A stretch of 64,000 nt of DNA from Mycobacterium sp. AZCC_0083 (GTDB lineage: Bacteria; Actinomycetota; Actinomycetes; Mycobacteriales; Mycobacteriaceae): positions 170,809 to 234,808 of the forward strand of contig NZ_JACHGP010000014.1 of assembly GCF_014202335.1 (NCBI RefSeq), read 5' to 3'. Each line of letters opens with the position of its first letter. The stretch's first letter is position 1. Made by a program: the position numbers and the translations under genes. Of this stretch, positions 49,184 to 58,472 are shown piece after piece. Under the pieces are notes generated by a model. It was given only the letters and a program-made list of their open reading frames with translations. It did not search any database and was not told where the DNA came from.

Positions 49184-50257
49184 ATGACGGATGCAACACC
49201 AAGAATTGATGCGCTGCTGGCAGAGCATGCCGACTTGGAGCGCCAGCTCGCCGACCCGAACCTGCACGCTGACGCTGGGGCGGCCCGCAAGGTCGGCCGC
49301 CGATTCGCCAAGATCGCGCCGATCGTGACGACCCAGCGCAAGCTGGAGGCTGCCCGCGGCGACCTGGAGGCCGCTCGCGAGTTGGCCGCCGATGACGAAT
49401 CGTTCGCCGCGGAGGTGCCCGAACTCGAGGCGAGTGTCGAGAAACTGAGCACCCAGCTCGCCGACCTCCTTGCACCGCGCGACCCGCACGATGGCGACGA
49501 CGTCGTCCTCGAGGTCAAGTCCGGCGAGGGTGGCGAGGAATCGGCGCTGTTCGCCTCCGACCTGGCCCGGATGTACATCCGGTACGCGGAGCGCCATGGC
49601 TGGACCGTGACCGTGCTCGACGAGACGTTCTCCGACCTCGGCGGCTACAAGGACGCCACGATCACCATCGCCAGCAAGGGCGACTCCGCCGACGGCGTGT
49701 GGTCACGGCTGAAGTTCGAGGGCGGTGTGCACCGGGTACAGCGGGTGCCCGTCACGGAATCCCAAGGGCGCGTGCACACGTCGGCGGCGGGCGTGCTCAT
49801 CTACCCGGAACCCGAGGACGTGGAGGCGGTACAGATCGACGAGTCCGATCTGCGGATCGACGTCTACCGTTCGTCCGGCAAGGGTGGGCAGGGCGTCAAC
49901 ACCACCGACTCCGCAGTCCGCATTACCCATCTGCCCACGGGCATCGTCGTCACCTGCCAGAACGAGCGCTCCCAGCTGCAGAACAAGGCGCGTGCCATGG
50001 TGGTGCTGGCCGCCAGGTTGCAGGCGCTGGCGGAGGAGCAGGCGTCGGCCGACGCATCGGCCGACCGGGCCAGCCAGATCCGCACCGTGGACCGCAGCGA
50101 GCGCATCCGCACGTACAACTTTCCGGAGAACCGGATCGCCGATCACCGGATCAACTTCAAGGCGCACAACCTCGATCAGGTGCTCGACGGTGAGCTCGAC
50201 GCGCTCTTCGATGCGCTGGCCGCCGCCGACAAGCAGTCCAGGCTGCAGCAGGCATGA
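49184..50257 (+). CDS. prfA: Peptide chain release factor 1
   Basis: A 357-residue class I release factor for UAA and UAG. The codon-recognition P-x-T motif is PVT in RVPVTESQGRVHTSA. The peptidyl-hydrolysis GGQ is at 234-236 (SSGKGGQGVNTTDSAVR). ATG 49184 fits AAGGAGG (49172-49178) better than GTG 49181. Followed by prmC with an ATGA overlap. PrmC methylates the Gln of this GGQ, so enzyme and substrate are coupled. Confidence 0.97.
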   Translation: MTDATPRIDALLAEHADLERQLADPNLHADAGAARKVGRRFAKIAPIVTTQRKLEAARGDLEAARELAADDESFAAEVPELEASVEKLSTQLADLLAPRDPHDGDDVVLEVKSGEGGEESALFASDLARMYIRYAERHGWTVTVLDETFSDLGGYKDATITIASKGDSADGVWSRLKFEGGVHRVQRVPVTESQGRVHTSAAGVLIYPEPEDVEAVQIDESDLRIDVYRSSGKGGQGVNTTDSAVRITHLPTGIVVTCQNERSQLQNKARAMVVLAARLQALAEEQASADASADRASQIRTVDRSERIRTYNFPENRIADHRINFKAHNLDQVLDGELDALFDALAAADKQSRLQQA

Positions 50258-51099
50258 CGCGGCTGCGTCGGGCGATCGCCGATGCGACTGGCACGCTTGC
50301 CGCGGCGGGCGTCGGCACCCCTCGGGTCGACGCCGAGCAGCTCGCGGCATACATCGCGGGCATCGACCGCGGCCGGCTTGCATTCCACGAACCCGACGAA
50401 CCGTTCTTCGGCCGGTACCGCGACGTGATCGACGCCCGCGCCCGACGGATCCCGTTGCAGCATCTGACGTCGAGTGCGGCGTTCGGACCCGTGACCGTGG
50501 CCGTCGGTCCTGGCGTCTTCATACCGCGGCCCGAGACCGAGTCCCTGCTGGAATGGGCGCTTGCGCAACCGCTTCCAGCCCAACCCTTGATCGTGGATCT
50601 GTGCACGGGATCCGGCGCCCTTGCCGTCGCATTGGCCCACGATCGGCCCGGCGCCAGGATCATCGCCGTCGACGACTCCGCCGACGCTCTGGCGTACGCG
50701 CGGCGCAACAGTGCCGCCACCACGATCGAACTCATCGAGGCTGACGTCACCGCGCCCGGTCTGCTGTCCCAGCACGACGGTACGGTCGACCTGATCGTGG
50801 TCAACCCGCCCTACATTCCCGACGATGCTCAGTTGGATCCCGAAGTGGCCCAACATGATCCGGAGCACGCACTGTTCGCCGGCCCCGACGGCATGCGGGT
50901 GATCGGCCCGATCGTCGACCTGGCGGCCCGGCTGCTGCGGCCCGGGGCCTCCATCGGCGTCGAGCACGACGACACCACGGCCGACGCGACGACGGCACTG
51001 TTCGATCGGGCCGGTGTGTTCACCGACGCGGTGTCCCGTCCCGACCTCGCGGGGCGCCCCCGCTTCGTGACGGCAACCCGTAGTGGAGTGAGAAGCTAG
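50254..51099 (+). CDS. prmC: Release factor glutamine methyltransferase
   Basis: A 281-residue SAM-dependent methyltransferase (HemK). The SAM loop is VDLCTGSGALAVAL, and the catalytic NPPY is in LIVVNPPYIPDD, with the family's FIPRPETE segment ahead. The N-terminal five-helix substrate domain is present. Overlaps prfA by four bases and is followed 4 bases later by the threonylcarbamoyl-AMP synthase gene. Confidence 0.97.
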   Translation: MTRLRRAIADATGTLAAAGVGTPRVDAEQLAAYIAGIDRGRLAFHEPDEPFFGRYRDVIDARARRIPLQHLTSSAAFGPVTVAVGPGVFIPRPETESLLEWALAQPLPAQPLIVDLCTGSGALAVALAHDRPGARIIAVDDSADALAYARRNSAATTIELIEADVTAPGLLSQHDGTVDLIVVNPPYIPDDAQLDPEVAQHDPEHALFAGPDGMRVIGPIVDLAARLLRPGASIGVEHDDTTADATTALFDRAGVFTDAVSRPDLAGRPRFVTATRSGVRS

Positions 51100-51103
51100 A
51101 CGC

Positions 51104-51757
51104 ATGACCGAACTGTTCGACTGCTCCGACCCCGGCCAGCGTCAGGCGGGAATCGCGTCGGCGATCAGTGCGCTCAAGGGCGGTCGCCTGGTCGTGCTGC
51201 CCACCGACACCGTCTACGGCATCGGTGCAGACGCCTTCGACGGCACCGCCGTGGCCGCACTGCTGGCCGCCAAGGGCCGCGGCCGCGACATGCCGGTCCC
51301 CGTGCTCGTCGGGTCGTGGCACACCATCGACGGACTGGTGTACTCGGTGCCCGACGCCGCAAGGGAACTCATCCAGGCCTTCTGGCCAGGCGCGTTGAGC
51401 CTCGTCGTGCGGCAGGCGCCGTCGCTGCAGTGGGATCTCGGCGATGCGTACGGCACCGTCATGCTGCGCATGCCCCTGCACCCCATCGCGATCGAGCTGC
51501 TGCGCGAGGTGGGGCCGATGGCGGTGTCGAGTGCCAACATCTCCGGCAGGGCTGCCGCCGTCACCGCCGCCGACGCCCGCGAGCAACTCGCCGACCTGGT
51601 CGAGGTGTACCTGGAAGGCGGCACCTCGGTACAGCAGGCCGCCTCCACGATCGTCGACCTCACCGGCGCGCAGCCGAAGGTGCTCCGGGAGGGCCCGGTC
51701 ACCGCGGCCGCCATCGCCGACGTGCTCGGCATCGAGGCCGAGACGCTCACGGCCTGA
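51104..51757 (+). CDS. L-threonylcarbamoyladenylate synthase (Sua5/YrdC/YwlC family)
   Basis: A 217-residue YrdC-domain enzyme (Rv1301-like) for the first step of t6A37 tRNA modification. It has VVLPTDTVYGIGADA, the KGRGRDMPVPVLV nucleotide region, FWPGALSLV and VSSANISGR. It is the short, TsaC-length form without the C-terminal Sua5 domain. In place of the usual KR-type motif it has AAKGRGRDMP. Co-transcribed with prfA-prmC, a translation-fidelity group. Confidence 0.93.
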   Translation: MTELFDCSDPGQRQAGIASAISALKGGRLVVLPTDTVYGIGADAFDGTAVAALLAAKGRGRDMPVPVLVGSWHTIDGLVYSVPDAARELIQAFWPGALSLVVRQAPSLQWDLGDAYGTVMLRMPLHPIAIELLREVGPMAVSSANISGRAAAVTAADAREQLADLVEVYLEGGTSVQQAASTIVDLTGAQPKVLREGPVTAAAIADVLGIEAETLTA

Positions 51758-51890
51758 ACTCAGGTTTGCTGAAGATCCAGGGCACGTACGGACGATGGGG
51801 GGCCGGTTCGCCGGCTCAGGGCAATCCGCCACACCCCTCAGCCCATTGACGGCTTCGTGCGTCACAGCTCGGTCAAGTACGGTTCACCGC

Positions 51891-53084
51891 GTGGTGAGCG
51901 ATGCGCTGTTCGCGACGGGCACGCTTGCCCTGTCGGATCAAGGCGCGGGTGTGCCGCTGCGCGAGCTCGCCCTCGTCGGCCTGACCGCCGCCATAATCAC
52001 CTACTTCGCAACCGGGTGGGTGCGGGCACTCGCGACCCGGCTGGGTGCGGTGGCCTATCCACGCGACCGCGACGTGCACACCCAGCCGACGCCACGGATG
52101 GGCGGCCTCGCCATGTACGTCGGCGTGGTGACCGCGGTCCTGCTGGCATCCCAGCTGCCCGCGCTGACACGGGGTTTCGTCTATTCGTCGGGCATGCCGG
52201 CCGTCGTGGTGGCCGGTGGCCTGATCATGGCGATCGGCCTCATCGACGACAGGTGGGGTCTTGACGCGCTCACGAAGTTCGCGGGCCAGATCACCGCGGC
52301 CAGTGTGCTGGTCACCATGGGCGTGGCGTGGAGCGTGCTCTACATCCCGATCGGCGGTGTCGGCACCATCGTGCTCGACCAGGTCACGTCGATCCTGCTG
52401 ACGCTGGCGCTGACGGTGTCGATCGTCAACGCGATGAACTTCGTCGACGGCCTGGACGGGTTGGCCGCGGGGCTCGGCCTCATCACCGCGGCCGCGATCT
52501 GCATCTTCTCCATCGGGCTGCTTCGCGACCACGGCGGCGATGTGCTGTTCTACCCGCCCGCCGTGATCTCGGTGGTGCTCGCAGGCGCGTGTCTCGGCTT
52601 CTTGCCGCACAACTTCGACCCCGCCCGCATCTTCATGGGGGACTCCGGCTCGATGCTGATCGGGCTGATGCTCGCGGCGGCGTCGACCACGGCGGCAGGC
52701 CCGATCTCACAGGTCTCGTACGGCGCGCGCGACGTGTTCGCGCTGCTGTCGCCGTTCCTTCTGGTGATTGCGGTGCTGTTCGTGCCGGCGCTCGACATGT
52801 TGCTGGCGATCGTGCGGCGTACCCGCGCCGGGCGCAGTCCGTTCAGCCCGGACAAGATGCATTTGCACCACCGACTGCTGCAGATCGGCCACTCGCAACG
52901 GCGCGCGGTTCTGCTGATCTACATGTGGGTGGGCATCGTCGCGCTTGGCGCGGCGAGCACGATCTTCTTCGATCCCCGATACACCGGCGGGGTCATGTTG
53001 GTCGCGATCTTCGTCGCGATCGTCATCACGCTCATCCCGCTGCTTCGGCGGGGCGGAGAGGTACCCAGCGACCTGCCAGACTAG
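51891..53084 (+). CDS. wecA: Decaprenyl-phosphate GlcNAc-1-phosphate transferase
   Basis: A 397-residue polytopic membrane enzyme (Rfe/WecA, Rv1302-like) with ~11 hydrophobic helices. It transfers GlcNAc-1-P from UDP-GlcNAc to decaprenyl phosphate, starting the linker between peptidoglycan and arabinogalactan. Motifs: PTPRMGG, GLIDDRWGLDALTKF, NAMNFVDGLDGLAAG, FMGDSGSM and DKMHLHHRLL. GTG 51891 (or 51894) is used; TACGGT ends 7 bases upstream, so the mRNA may be leaderless. A longer in-frame extension only overlaps the preceding gene and is not used. Confidence 0.95.
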   Translation: MVSDALFATGTLALSDQGAGVPLRELALVGLTAAIITYFATGWVRALATRLGAVAYPRDRDVHTQPTPRMGGLAMYVGVVTAVLLASQLPALTRGFVYSSGMPAVVVAGGLIMAIGLIDDRWGLDALTKFAGQITAASVLVTMGVAWSVLYIPIGGVGTIVLDQVTSILLTLALTVSIVNAMNFVDGLDGLAAGLGLITAAAICIFSIGLLRDHGGDVLFYPPAVISVVLAGACLGFLPHNFDPARIFMGDSGSMLIGLMLAAASTTAAGPISQVSYGARDVFALLSPFLLVIAVLFVPALDMLLAIVRRTRAGRSPFSPDKMHLHHRLLQIGHSQRRAVLLIYMWVGIVALGAASTIFFDPRYTGGVMLVAIFVAIVITLIPLLRRGGEVPSDLPD

Positions 53085-53350
53085 CAAGTACGACAAATAG
53101 TAGTAGGCCTTGTTTTAGGCCTACTTCTATGTGGTACCGTGCTGGTAGAACCCGAAAAACCTCGCGGGTTGCCGGCCCCCGGGCCCATCGGTTCATCGAC
53201 CGATCGGCGCCGAATTACGACCGACAAAGGGAGATTCCCCTTGGGTGAATCCAGCGCGCCCGACGCCCTTCGATACGCTCGTCGGGCACGCACCGGAACT
53301 TCGCTCGTCAAAGGGGACGACTTCCGTGAAAACGGGATTGAGGTGAAGCA
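53085..53350 (+). promoter_or_regulatory. Leader and promoter region of the ATP synthase operon
   Basis: No gene is seen in these 266 bases. A perfect hairpin AGTAGGCCT-TGTTTT-AGGCCTACT (53102-53125) lies just after wecA and may end that transcript. A weak promoter, TTGTTT (53110-53115) with a 19-base spacer and TACCGT (53135-53140), overlaps it. The remaining ~200 bases would form an untranslated leader. Confidence 0.45.
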
Positions 53351-53797
53351 GTGACGACGCCAGCGCAGGACGCGCCGTTGGTGTTTCCGTCAGTGGCGTT
53401 TCGGCCGGTCCGCCTGTTCCTCATCTGCCTGGCGCTGACCGCACTCGCCATCGCGGCCGCCGGATACACCGGCCACATCTTCTTCGGAGTCTTCTTCGGC
53501 GTCGGCCTGATCCTGGGTTTGCTCAACGCACTCCTGGTCCGCCGCGCCGTCGAATCGATCACCGCAACGGACCACCCACTCAAGAAGAAGATGGCCGTCA
53601 ACTCCGCAACGCGGTTGTTGGTCATCACCGTCATCGCCATGACCATCGCGTTCCTCTTCAAGGCACACGGCGGCATCGCGGTGCTCTTCGGTCTCGCGAT
53701 CTTCCAGGCACTGCTGGTGCTCAGCACCAGCCTGCCCGTAATGAAGAAGATCCGCACCGAAGGTCTGAAAGTCATCGACACGGAATCGAAGGATTGA
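53351..53797 (+). CDS. ATP synthase operon membrane protein (Rv1303-like, subunit I-like)
   Basis: A 148-residue protein from GTG 53351 with four hydrophobic helices (about 21-38, 42-62, 88-106, 112-130). It precedes atpB just as Rv1303 does. Its placement and topology resemble AtpI-type proteins, proposed to help c-ring assembly, though sequence identity to AtpI is not evident by eye. Basic loop PLKKKM between helices 2 and 3. Confidence 0.85.
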   Translation: MTTPAQDAPLVFPSVAFRPVRLFLICLALTALAIAAAGYTGHIFFGVFFGVGLILGLLNALLVRRAVESITATDHPLKKKMAVNSATRLLVITVIAMTIAFLFKAHGGIAVLFGLAIFQALLVLSTSLPVMKKIRTEGLKVIDTESKD

Positions 53798-53807
53798 GCT
53801 GACACCA

Positions 53808-54575
53808 ATGACTGAGTCCGTTCTCGCCGAGGGGGCAATCCACGTCGGGCACCACGAAGAGGTGCACTGGCTCGGCCTGACGTTCAACCTCGACACCATC
53901 ATCGGGACGAGCATCGCGGCGATCGTCGTCATCGCGTTGGCGTTCTTCCTGCGCGCCAAGGTGACTTCCACCGGCGTGCCCGGGGGAGTGCAGCTGTTCT
54001 TCGAGGCCATCACCATCCAGATGCGCCAGCAGATCGAGGCTGCCATCGGCATGAAGGTCGCGCCGTTCGTGCTCCCGCTGGCCGTCACGATCTTCGTGTT
54101 CGTCCTGGTGTCCAACTGGCTGTCGGTGCTGCCGGTGCAGTTCGCCGGGTCCGACGGGGTGGCCACCGAGCTGGTCAAGCCGCCCGCCTCGGACATCAAC
54201 TACGTGCTGGCGCTCGCGGTGTTCGTATTCCTCGCCTATCACGCCGCGGGCATCTGGCGTCGCGGCGCCTGGGGCCACGTCAAGAAGGTGGTCAAGGGAC
54301 ACGTCACGTTCATGGCGCCGATCAACATCGTGGAGGAGATCGCCAAGCCGATCTCGTTGTCCCTGCGACTCTTTGGCAATATGTTCGCCGGCGGCATCCT
54401 GGTCGGGCTGATCGCGCTGTTCCCCTGGTACATCCAGTGGGCGCCGAACGCCATCTGGAAGACCTTCGATCTCTTCGTCGGTCTGATCCAGGCGTTCATC
54501 TTCGCGCTGCTGACCATCCTGTACTTCAGCCAGTCGATGGAACTGGACCACGCGGACGAGAAAGAGCCCCACTAG
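53808..54575 (+). CDS. atpB: ATP synthase Fo subunit a
   Basis: A 255-residue polytopic proton-channel subunit. The essential Arg lies in ISLSLRLFGNMFAGG of the fourth transmembrane helix, facing the c-ring glutamate. The last helix has GLIQAFIFALLTILYFSQSM. ATG 53808 is 10 bases after the preceding gene. The C-terminus is acidic (HADEKEPH). Confidence 0.98.
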   Translation: MTESVLAEGAIHVGHHEEVHWLGLTFNLDTIIGTSIAAIVVIALAFFLRAKVTSTGVPGGVQLFFEAITIQMRQQIEAAIGMKVAPFVLPLAVTIFVFVLVSNWLSVLPVQFAGSDGVATELVKPPASDINYVLALAVFVFLAYHAAGIWRRGAWGHVKKVVKGHVTFMAPINIVEEIAKPISLSLRLFGNMFAGGILVGLIALFPWYIQWAPNAIWKTFDLFVGLIQAFIFALLTILYFSQSMELDHADEKEPH

Positions 54576-54641
54576 ACCTGCACGACCCGTTTGACCAGAG
54601 TCCTGGTGGCACCGCCACCAGCTATCAAGGAGGAAATAGGA

Positions 54642-54899
54642 ATGGATGCAAACGCCCTCATCACGGCGGGTGCGCTGATCGGCGGCGGTCTGATCATGGG
54701 TGGCGGCGCGATCGGCGCCGGCATCGGTGACGGCATCGCCGGTAACGCCCTGATCTCCGGCATTGCCCGGCAGCCCGAGGCCCAGGGCCGGCTGTTCACC
54801 CCGTTCTTCATCACCGTCGGTCTGGTGGAGGCTGCGTACTTCATCAACCTGGCCTTCATGGCGTTGTTCGTCTTCGCCACGCCGGCCTACTCGGGCTAG
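54642..54899 (+). CDS. atpE: ATP synthase Fo subunit c
   Basis: An 85-residue hairpin of two membrane helices joined by the polar loop GIARQPEAQGR. The proton-carrying Glu is E63 (LVEAAYFIN). Relative to M. tuberculosis AtpE the N-terminus is two residues longer, so the bedaquiline contacts are D30, L61, E63, A65 and I68. All carry the drug-sensitive residue as I recall them. A strong AAGGAGG site lies upstream, fitting the high copy number of this subunit. Confidence 0.98.
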   Translation: MDANALITAGALIGGGLIMGGGAIGAGIGDGIAGNALISGIARQPEAQGRLFTPFFITVGLVEAAYFINLAFMALFVFATPAYSG

Positions 54900-54911
54900 T
54901 ACACCGACAGC

Positions 54912-55436
54912 ATGGGTGAACTGAGCGCAACGATCCTGGCGGCCAGCCAGGCAGCGGAAGAAGGCGGCGGGGGTCAGAGCAACTTCCTGGTTCCCAACGC
55001 CACCTTCTTCGTCGTGCTGGCCATCTTCCTGATCGTGCTGGCCGTGATCACGAAGTGGGTTGTGCCACCGGTCAGCAAGGTGCTGGCCGAGCGGGAGGCC
55101 ATGCTGGCCAAGACCGCTGCGGACAGCCGCAAGTCGGCCGAGCAGGTCGCCGCCGCACAAGCCGATTACGACAAGGCGATGGCCGGCGCGCGCACCGAGG
55201 CATCGTCGATCCGCGACGAGGCTCGTACGGCAGGCCGACAGGTGATCGAAGAGAAGCGGGCCGAGGCGAGCGGAGAAGTCGCCGAGACCGTGCAGCAGGC
55301 GGACGAGCAGCTGTCCCAACAGGGTTCAGCGGCGCAGTCCGAGCTGGAGACGTCGGTGGACGGGTTGTCGGCAACGCTGGCCAGCCGCATCCTCGGCGTC
55401 GACGTGGGCGGTTCGCCCAGGAATGTGAGCCAGTAG
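54912..55436 (+). CDS. atpF: ATP synthase Fo subunit b
   Basis: A 174-residue peripheral stalk subunit. One N-terminal membrane helix (ATFFVVLAIFLIVLAVITKWVV, ~30-51) precedes a long charged helix (residues 52-150). Its stop is directly followed by the start of the b-delta fusion gene, with which it forms the stator. Confidence 0.97.
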   Translation: MGELSATILAASQAAEEGGGGQSNFLVPNATFFVVLAIFLIVLAVITKWVVPPVSKVLAEREAMLAKTAADSRKSAEQVAAAQADYDKAMAGARTEASSIRDEARTAGRQVIEEKRAEASGEVAETVQQADEQLSQQGSAAQSELETSVDGLSATLASRILGVDVGGSPRNVSQ

Positions 55437-56771
55437 ATGTCGACCTTCATCGGACAGCTGATCGGCTTCGCCGTCATCGCGTTCATCATCTGGCGCTACG
55501 TCGTACCGCCGGTGAAGACCCTGATGCAGAAGCAGCAGGACGCCGTCCGGACTGCGCTGGCCGAAAGTGCCGAAGCAGCCAAGAAACTCGAGGACGCCGA
55601 CGCCGAGCACGCCAAGTCGCTCGAGAAGGCCAAGGCGGAGTCGACCAAGGTCACCGACGAGGCCAAGCACGACTCCGAGCGGATCGCCGCTCAGCTCGCC
55701 GAGCAGGCGGGCGTCGACGCAGAGCGGATCAAGGCCCAAGGCGCCCAGCATGTTCAGCTGATGCGCCAGCAGCTCATCCGGCACCTGCGCCAGGGCCTCG
55801 GAGACGAGGCAGTACAGAAGGCTGCGGGCCTGGTGCGCGACCACGTGGCCGATCCCGGCGCGCAGGCCGCGACGGTCGACCGCTTCCTCGACGACCTCGA
55901 GCAGATGGCGCCGTCCGAAGCGGTGATCGAAACTGGCGCCACCGCTCGGTTGCGGGCCGCCAGCCGCGACGCGCTCGCCGCTCTCGGCGCTGAGTTCGAC
56001 AACGTGACCAGCGATTTCGACGCGGACGAGCTGACCAAGCTGGCCGACGAGTTGGCATCGGTTGGCAAGCTGTTGATCACCGAACACGGGTTGGCCAGGC
56101 ACCTCGCGGAGCCGACCGACGATGCGGCACCCAAGGTCCGCCTCGTCGAGACCCTGCTGTCGGGCAAGGTCGGCGGCCCGACTCTCGACCTCGTACGTAC
56201 CGCCGTCTCGCAACGGTGGTCGACGGTGTCGAACCTGGTCGACGGCATCGAGCACACCGCCCGTCTGGCACTGCTGAAGCGTGCCGAGGTCGCTGGTGAG
56301 GTCGACGAGGTGGAGGATCAGCTCTTCCGATTCGGCCGGGTGCTCGACGCCGAGCCGCGGCTCGTGACACTGCTCAGCGACTACACGACACCCGCCGAGG
56401 GTCGAATCGCGTTGCTGAACAAGGTCATCGAGAATTCCGGGATAAACGGTACCGCTGCTGCGCTGCTGACCCAGACCGTCGGACTGCTGCGCGGTGAGCG
56501 TGCCGACGAGGCCGTCATCGACCTCGCCGAGCTCGCCGTGTCCCGCAGGGGCGAGGTCGTCGCGCACGTCACCGCGGCTGCGGATCTCACCGACGCCCAA
56601 CGCAACCGGCTCACCGAGGTGCTCACCCGCATTTACGGACACCCGGTCTCCGTGCAACTGCACATCGATCCGGAACTCCTCGGCGGCCTGTCGATCGCCG
56701 TCGGCGACGAGGTGATCGAGGGCGCCATCGCATCCCGCCTGGCTGCCGCACAGACACAGCTGCCGGACTGA
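55437..56771 (+). CDS. atpH: ATP synthase b-delta fusion subunit
   Basis: A 444-residue fusion characteristic of mycobacteria and near relatives. The N-terminal membrane helix and b-type stalk (IGQLIGFAVIAFIIWRYVVPPVKTLMQKQQDAVRTALAESAEAAKKL) cover ~1-160. A linker follows, and the delta (OSCP) domain occupies ~270-444 (ARLALLKRAEVAGEVDEVEDQLFRFGRVLDAEPRL, ending QLHIDPELLGGLSIAVGDEVIEGAIASRLAAA). It tethers the F1 head to the membrane. ATG follows the atpF stop with no gap. Confidence 0.97.
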   Translation: MSTFIGQLIGFAVIAFIIWRYVVPPVKTLMQKQQDAVRTALAESAEAAKKLEDADAEHAKSLEKAKAESTKVTDEAKHDSERIAAQLAEQAGVDAERIKAQGAQHVQLMRQQLIRHLRQGLGDEAVQKAAGLVRDHVADPGAQAATVDRFLDDLEQMAPSEAVIETGATARLRAASRDALAALGAEFDNVTSDFDADELTKLADELASVGKLLITEHGLARHLAEPTDDAAPKVRLVETLLSGKVGGPTLDLVRTAVSQRWSTVSNLVDGIEHTARLALLKRAEVAGEVDEVEDQLFRFGRVLDAEPRLVTLLSDYTTPAEGRIALLNKVIENSGINGTAAALLTQTVGLLRGERADEAVIDLAELAVSRRGEVVAHVTAAADLTDAQRNRLTEVLTRIYGHPVSVQLHIDPELLGGLSIAVGDEVIEGAIASRLAAAQTQLPD

Positions 56772-56815
56772 CTGACCACACGCTCATCCAGAGGACAAGG
56801 TAGGAAGACGAAAAC

Positions 56816-58465
56816 ATGGCAGAGTTGACAATCTCCGCTACTGATATCGAAGGTGCCATCGAGGACTACGTATCCTCGTTTTCCGCCGATACCGAGCGTG
56901 AAGAGATCGGCACCGTCGTAGACGCCGGTGACGGCATCGCCCACGTCGAGGGACTGCCCTCGGTCATGACGCAGGAACTCCTCGAGTTCCCCGGCGGCGT
57001 GCTCGGCGTAGCGCTCAACCTCGACGAGCACAGCATCGGCGCGGTGATCCTCGGCGACTTCGAGAAGATCGAACAGGGCCAGCAGGTCAAGCGCACCAAC
57101 GAGGTTCTGTCGGTGCCGGTCGGCGACGCGTTCCTTGGTCGCGTGGTCAACCCGCTCGGCCAGCCGATCGACGCCCTTGGCGACATCGAGACCGACACCC
57201 GGCGTGCCCTGGAACTACAGGCTCCGTCGGTGGTTCAGCGGCAAGGCGTCTCCGAACCCCTGCAGACCGGTATCAAGGCCATCGACTCCATGACGCCGAT
57301 TGGCCGCGGCCAGCGCCAGCTGATCATCGGCGACCGCAAGACCGGCAAGACCGCGGTCTGCGTCGACACGATCCTCAACCAGCGCGAGGCATGGGCCACC
57401 GGTGATCCAAAGCAGCAGGTGCGCTGCGTGTACGTCGCGATCGGTCAGAAGGGCACCACGATCGCGAGCGTCAAGCGCGCTCTCGAGGACGGTGGCGCGA
57501 TGGAGTACACCACCATCGTCGCGTCACCGGCGTCCGACCCGGCCGGCTTCAAATGGCTTGCGCCCTATACCGGTTCGGCCATCGGACAGCACTGGATGTA
57601 CGACGGCAAGCACGTCCTCATCGTGTTCGACGACCTCTCCAAGCAGGCCGACGCCTACCGTGCGATCTCGCTGCTGCTGCGCCGCCCGCCGGGCCGCGAA
57701 GCCTTCCCCGGCGACGTGTTCTATCTGCACTCGCGTCTGCTGGAGCGCTGCGGCAAGCTGAACGACGAACTCGGCGCAGGTTCGATGACCGGGCTGCCAG
57801 TCATCGAGACCAAGGCCAATGACATCTCGGCGTTCATCCCGACCAACGTCATCTCGATCACCGACGGCCAGTGCTTCCTTGAGACCGACCTGTTCAACCA
57901 GGGCGTGCGACCGGCCATCAACGTCGGCGTTTCGGTGTCCCGCGTCGGCGGCGCCGCCCAGATCAAGGCAATGAAAGAAGTGGCAGGAAGTCTCCGCTTG
58001 GATCTCTCGCAGTACCGCGAGCTGGAAGCCTTCGCCGCGTTCGCCTCTGATCTGGATCCGACGTCGAAGGCGCAGCTTGAGCGTGGTGCGCGGCTGGTGG
58101 AGCTGCTCAAGCAGCCTCAGTACAGCCCGCTGTCGGTCGAGGAGCAGGTCGTCGCGATCTTCCTCGGTACCAAGGGGCATCTGGATTCGGTTCCGGTGGA
58201 GGACGTCAAGCGTTTCGAGGCCGAGTTCCTCGAGCACGTCAAGGCGAGCCACGACGACATCCTCAAGAACATCAGGGAGAGCAAGAAGCTCCCCGAGGAG
58301 GCCGAGGAGAAGCTGGTCGAGGTCGTCAACGACTTCAAGAAGGGCTTCGCCGCCTCCGACGGCAGCTCGGTGGTCGACAACGAGGCTGAGGCCGAGGCGC
58401 TCGATCCCGACGACGTCGAGAAGGAATCCGTCAAGATCCGCAAGCCGGCGCCGAAGAAGAAATAG
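56816..58465 (+). CDS. atpA: ATP synthase F1 subunit alpha
   Basis: A 549-residue subunit with P-loop GDRKTGKTAV, catalytic-site arginine in the SVSRVGGAAQ region, and beta-barrel start IGTVVDAGDGIAHVEGLPSVMTQELLEF. The C-terminal ~35 residues after the helical domain (SSVVDNEAEAEALDPDDVEKESVKIRKPAPKKK) are the mycobacterial alpha extension, implicated in suppressing ATP hydrolysis. A short 44-base gap and an AGGTAGGAAG site precede it. Confidence 0.98.
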   Translation: MAELTISATDIEGAIEDYVSSFSADTEREEIGTVVDAGDGIAHVEGLPSVMTQELLEFPGGVLGVALNLDEHSIGAVILGDFEKIEQGQQVKRTNEVLSVPVGDAFLGRVVNPLGQPIDALGDIETDTRRALELQAPSVVQRQGVSEPLQTGIKAIDSMTPIGRGQRQLIIGDRKTGKTAVCVDTILNQREAWATGDPKQQVRCVYVAIGQKGTTIASVKRALEDGGAMEYTTIVASPASDPAGFKWLAPYTGSAIGQHWMYDGKHVLIVFDDLSKQADAYRAISLLLRRPPGREAFPGDVFYLHSRLLERCGKLNDELGAGSMTGLPVIETKANDISAFIPTNVISITDGQCFLETDLFNQGVRPAINVGVSVSRVGGAAQIKAMKEVAGSLRLDLSQYRELEAFAAFASDLDPTSKAQLERGARLVELLKQPQYSPLSVEEQVVAIFLGTKGHLDSVPVEDVKRFEAEFLEHVKASHDDILKNIRESKKLPEEAEEKLVEVVNDFKKGFAASDGSSVVDNEAEAEALDPDDVEKESVKIRKPAPKKK

Positions 58466-58472
58466 GTAACCG

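Noticed and set aside
51444..51890. In-frame upstream extension of wecA
   Set aside because: It overlaps the threonylcarbamoyl-AMP synthase gene in another frame and has the composition of a shadow frame; family length is reached from GTG 51891.
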